Notes under the pieces: model-generated
Database searches by the model: none
What the model was told of the DNA's origin: nothing
What the model saw: only the letters and a program-made list of their open reading frames with translations
Program-made: the position numbers and the translations under genes
In this document: one piece after another, positions 45,380 through 46,142 of the stretch
Position numbering within the stretch: the stretch's first letter is position 1
How the letters are laid out: each line of letters begins with the position of its first letter
Virus record (IMG/VR): IMGVR_UViG_3300028031_000005
Span: 1 to 46,142 of that record
Source: a virus
Strand: one strand, 5' to 3'
DNA: 46,142 nucleotides

Positions 45380-45524
45380 ATTCAAGTGGTATAGAAAATT
45401 GCGCGGAGGGTATTGGGTTTTCTACGATGTGATTGGTTGGAAAAAAGTTCACCGCCCTCAATGGATAATTGCTATGCGATACAGAGAGTGGAATGAAAGC
45501 AATGGCCTGGAATATTATGAATAG
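45372..45524 (+). CDS. basic Trp/Tyr-rich protein, 50 aa
   Basis: Begins MNRFKWYRKLRGGYWVFYDV, with WKKVHRPQW following. The basic aromatic composition recurs in short phage proteins. It overlaps the previous stop. Function unknown. Confidence 0.55.
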   Translation: MNRFKWYRKLRGGYWVFYDVIGWKKVHRPQWIIAMRYREWNESNGLEYYE

Positions 45525-46020
45525 AGAATACCCATACTACCCAGTTAACACGCCAGAACATTACGCTAACTTCCTATCGTTGTACGCACAGCGCGACATG
45601 AAGCAAGATTGGATGGCGTGCCTTAAGCCACTAGAACAAGACCGTAGCGACGCACAGAGGGCGCTTGATTGGGTTTGGAACGCACAGATTGCAAAAGAAT
45701 CAGATGACAATTATTCAGCAAACTACATTCACGGATTAACCAAGATGATTTATCTATTACCATTGTATAAAACTTGGGGTGATAAGCGCAGAAAGCGTGC
45801 TGAATTTGTAGAGACTGTTTTGCGACAGGTGGTTAAGTATAGCCACAAAGTAGGCACGGCTTACGATATGGTTAGAACGAAAAATTTACCAATAAAACAA
45901 ATGGCTGAATATCTAACGCTCAAGCAAAACAAATACGCAGAACTAGGAATAATACTAGAGAGCAATGACGATTTAGAATTCAAGTCATTGATGAAATCAG
46001 CTAAAGAGGTGAAGCGATGA
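45517..46020 (+). CDS. helical phage protein, 167 aa
   Basis: Start chosen at ATG 45517 (MNREYPYYPVNTPEHYANFL), overlapping the previous stop by 8 bases; ATG 45493 is possible. Helical throughout, with a basic centre (WGDKRRKRAEFVETVLRQVV). Not recognised. It could be an early DNA-associated protein. Overlaps the methyltransferase start. Confidence 0.6.
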   Translation: MNREYPYYPVNTPEHYANFLSLYAQRDMKQDWMACLKPLEQDRSDAQRALDWVWNAQIAKESDDNYSANYIHGLTKMIYLLPLYKTWGDKRRKRAEFVETVLRQVVKYSHKVGTAYDMVRTKNLPIKQMAEYLTLKQNKYAELGIILESNDDLEFKSLMKSAKEVKR

Positions 46021-46142
46021 AAAAGGTTTTAGATGTTTGCTGTGGAAGCAGGATGTTTTGGTTTGACAAAAATAATCCGCTGGCCGTGTTTGGAGACATC
46101 AGAAGTGAAGATCACACGCTATGTGACGGAAGGAGCTTGAGT
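46017..46142 (+). CDS. class I SAM-dependent methyltransferase, N-terminal part
   Basis: The first 42 residues, MKKVLDVCCGSRMFWFDKNN and on, with FGDIRSEDHTLCDGRS, contain the SAM-binding motif I (VLDVCCGS) and the GDIR acidic turn of a family of phage DNA methyltransferases. The right edge cuts it. DNA methylation of this kind usually protects phage DNA from restriction. ATGA overlap with the gene before it. Confidence 0.78.
   Translation, partial: MKKVLDVCCGSRMFWFDKNNPLAVFGDIRSEDHTLCDGRSLS

Noticed and set aside
1-46142. Integrase, full CI repressor with peptidase domain, CRISPR array, rRNA or insertion sequence
   Set aside because: None is seen on either strand in this window, though the sequence beyond the edges is not available.

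Overview
The window is almost the whole genome of a tailed double-stranded DNA phage with a long flexible tail (siphovirus type). It is A+T-rich and densely packed, with most genes joined by ATGA, GTGA or TAATG overlaps. No integrase, rRNA, CRISPR array or insertion sequence is visible. The late genes include a large terminase, a DUF4055-type portal, a P22-type coat protein, a tail chaperone pair with a -1 frameshift and a 1286-residue tape measure. An inner-membrane/outer-membrane spanin pair shows a Gram-negative host. A homologue of the anti-CRISPR AcrIF11 points to a gammaproteobacterium that carries, or meets, type I-F CRISPR-Cas. The species cannot be named from this sequence. Both ends cut through genes (1..172 and 46017..46142), and the order fits a circular or permuted map in which the right end leads back towards the left end.

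Layout. 1-1856: end of the early rightward operon, with a zinc-finger protein that is probably a Q-like late antiterminator. 1857-3445: a self-contained anti-defence locus. A promoter/operator drives three small unknown genes and an Aca-like HTH gene. A near-identical second copy of the promoter/operator drives the AcrIF11 homologue. 3446-3994: non-coding, with a promoter, a highly structured RNA of about 230 nt, a terminator, a tRNA T-arm-like hairpin and a second terminator. 3995-5859: a Panacea/SocA-like gene, small genes and an HslV-like Ntn hydrolase. 5907-16594: terminase, portal, minor head protein, scaffold, coat, connectors and tail tube. 16682-25845: tail chaperones, tape measure, tail tip and fibre genes, and a secreted metallophosphoesterase. 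25858-28119: holin candidates, an M15 endolysin and Rz/Rz1. 28120-28508: terminator, promoter and a second structured RNA. 28509-30409: two accessory proteins. 30390-37855: a leftward early operon of about 27 mostly small genes, including a Sak4-like ATPase and a DnaQ-like exonuclease. 37856-37984: a divergent control region. 37985-46142: the rightward early operon, with a Cro-like regulator, O-like and P-like replication genes with iterons, a LexA-type regulator, many small genes and the start of a methyltransferase.

How it fits together. The divergent promoters at 37.9 kb would start recombination genes leftwards and replication genes rightwards. The rightward transcript would run through the replication genes to the Q-like gene, which would then allow the late genes to be read. 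The anti-defence locus lies just after that and has its own strong promoters, which fits expression at once on entry followed by repression from the Aca-like protein. Four genes (AcrIF11-like, Panacea, Cro-like, LexA-like) have their ATG exactly seven bases after the -10 box, so their mRNAs are predicted to be leaderless.
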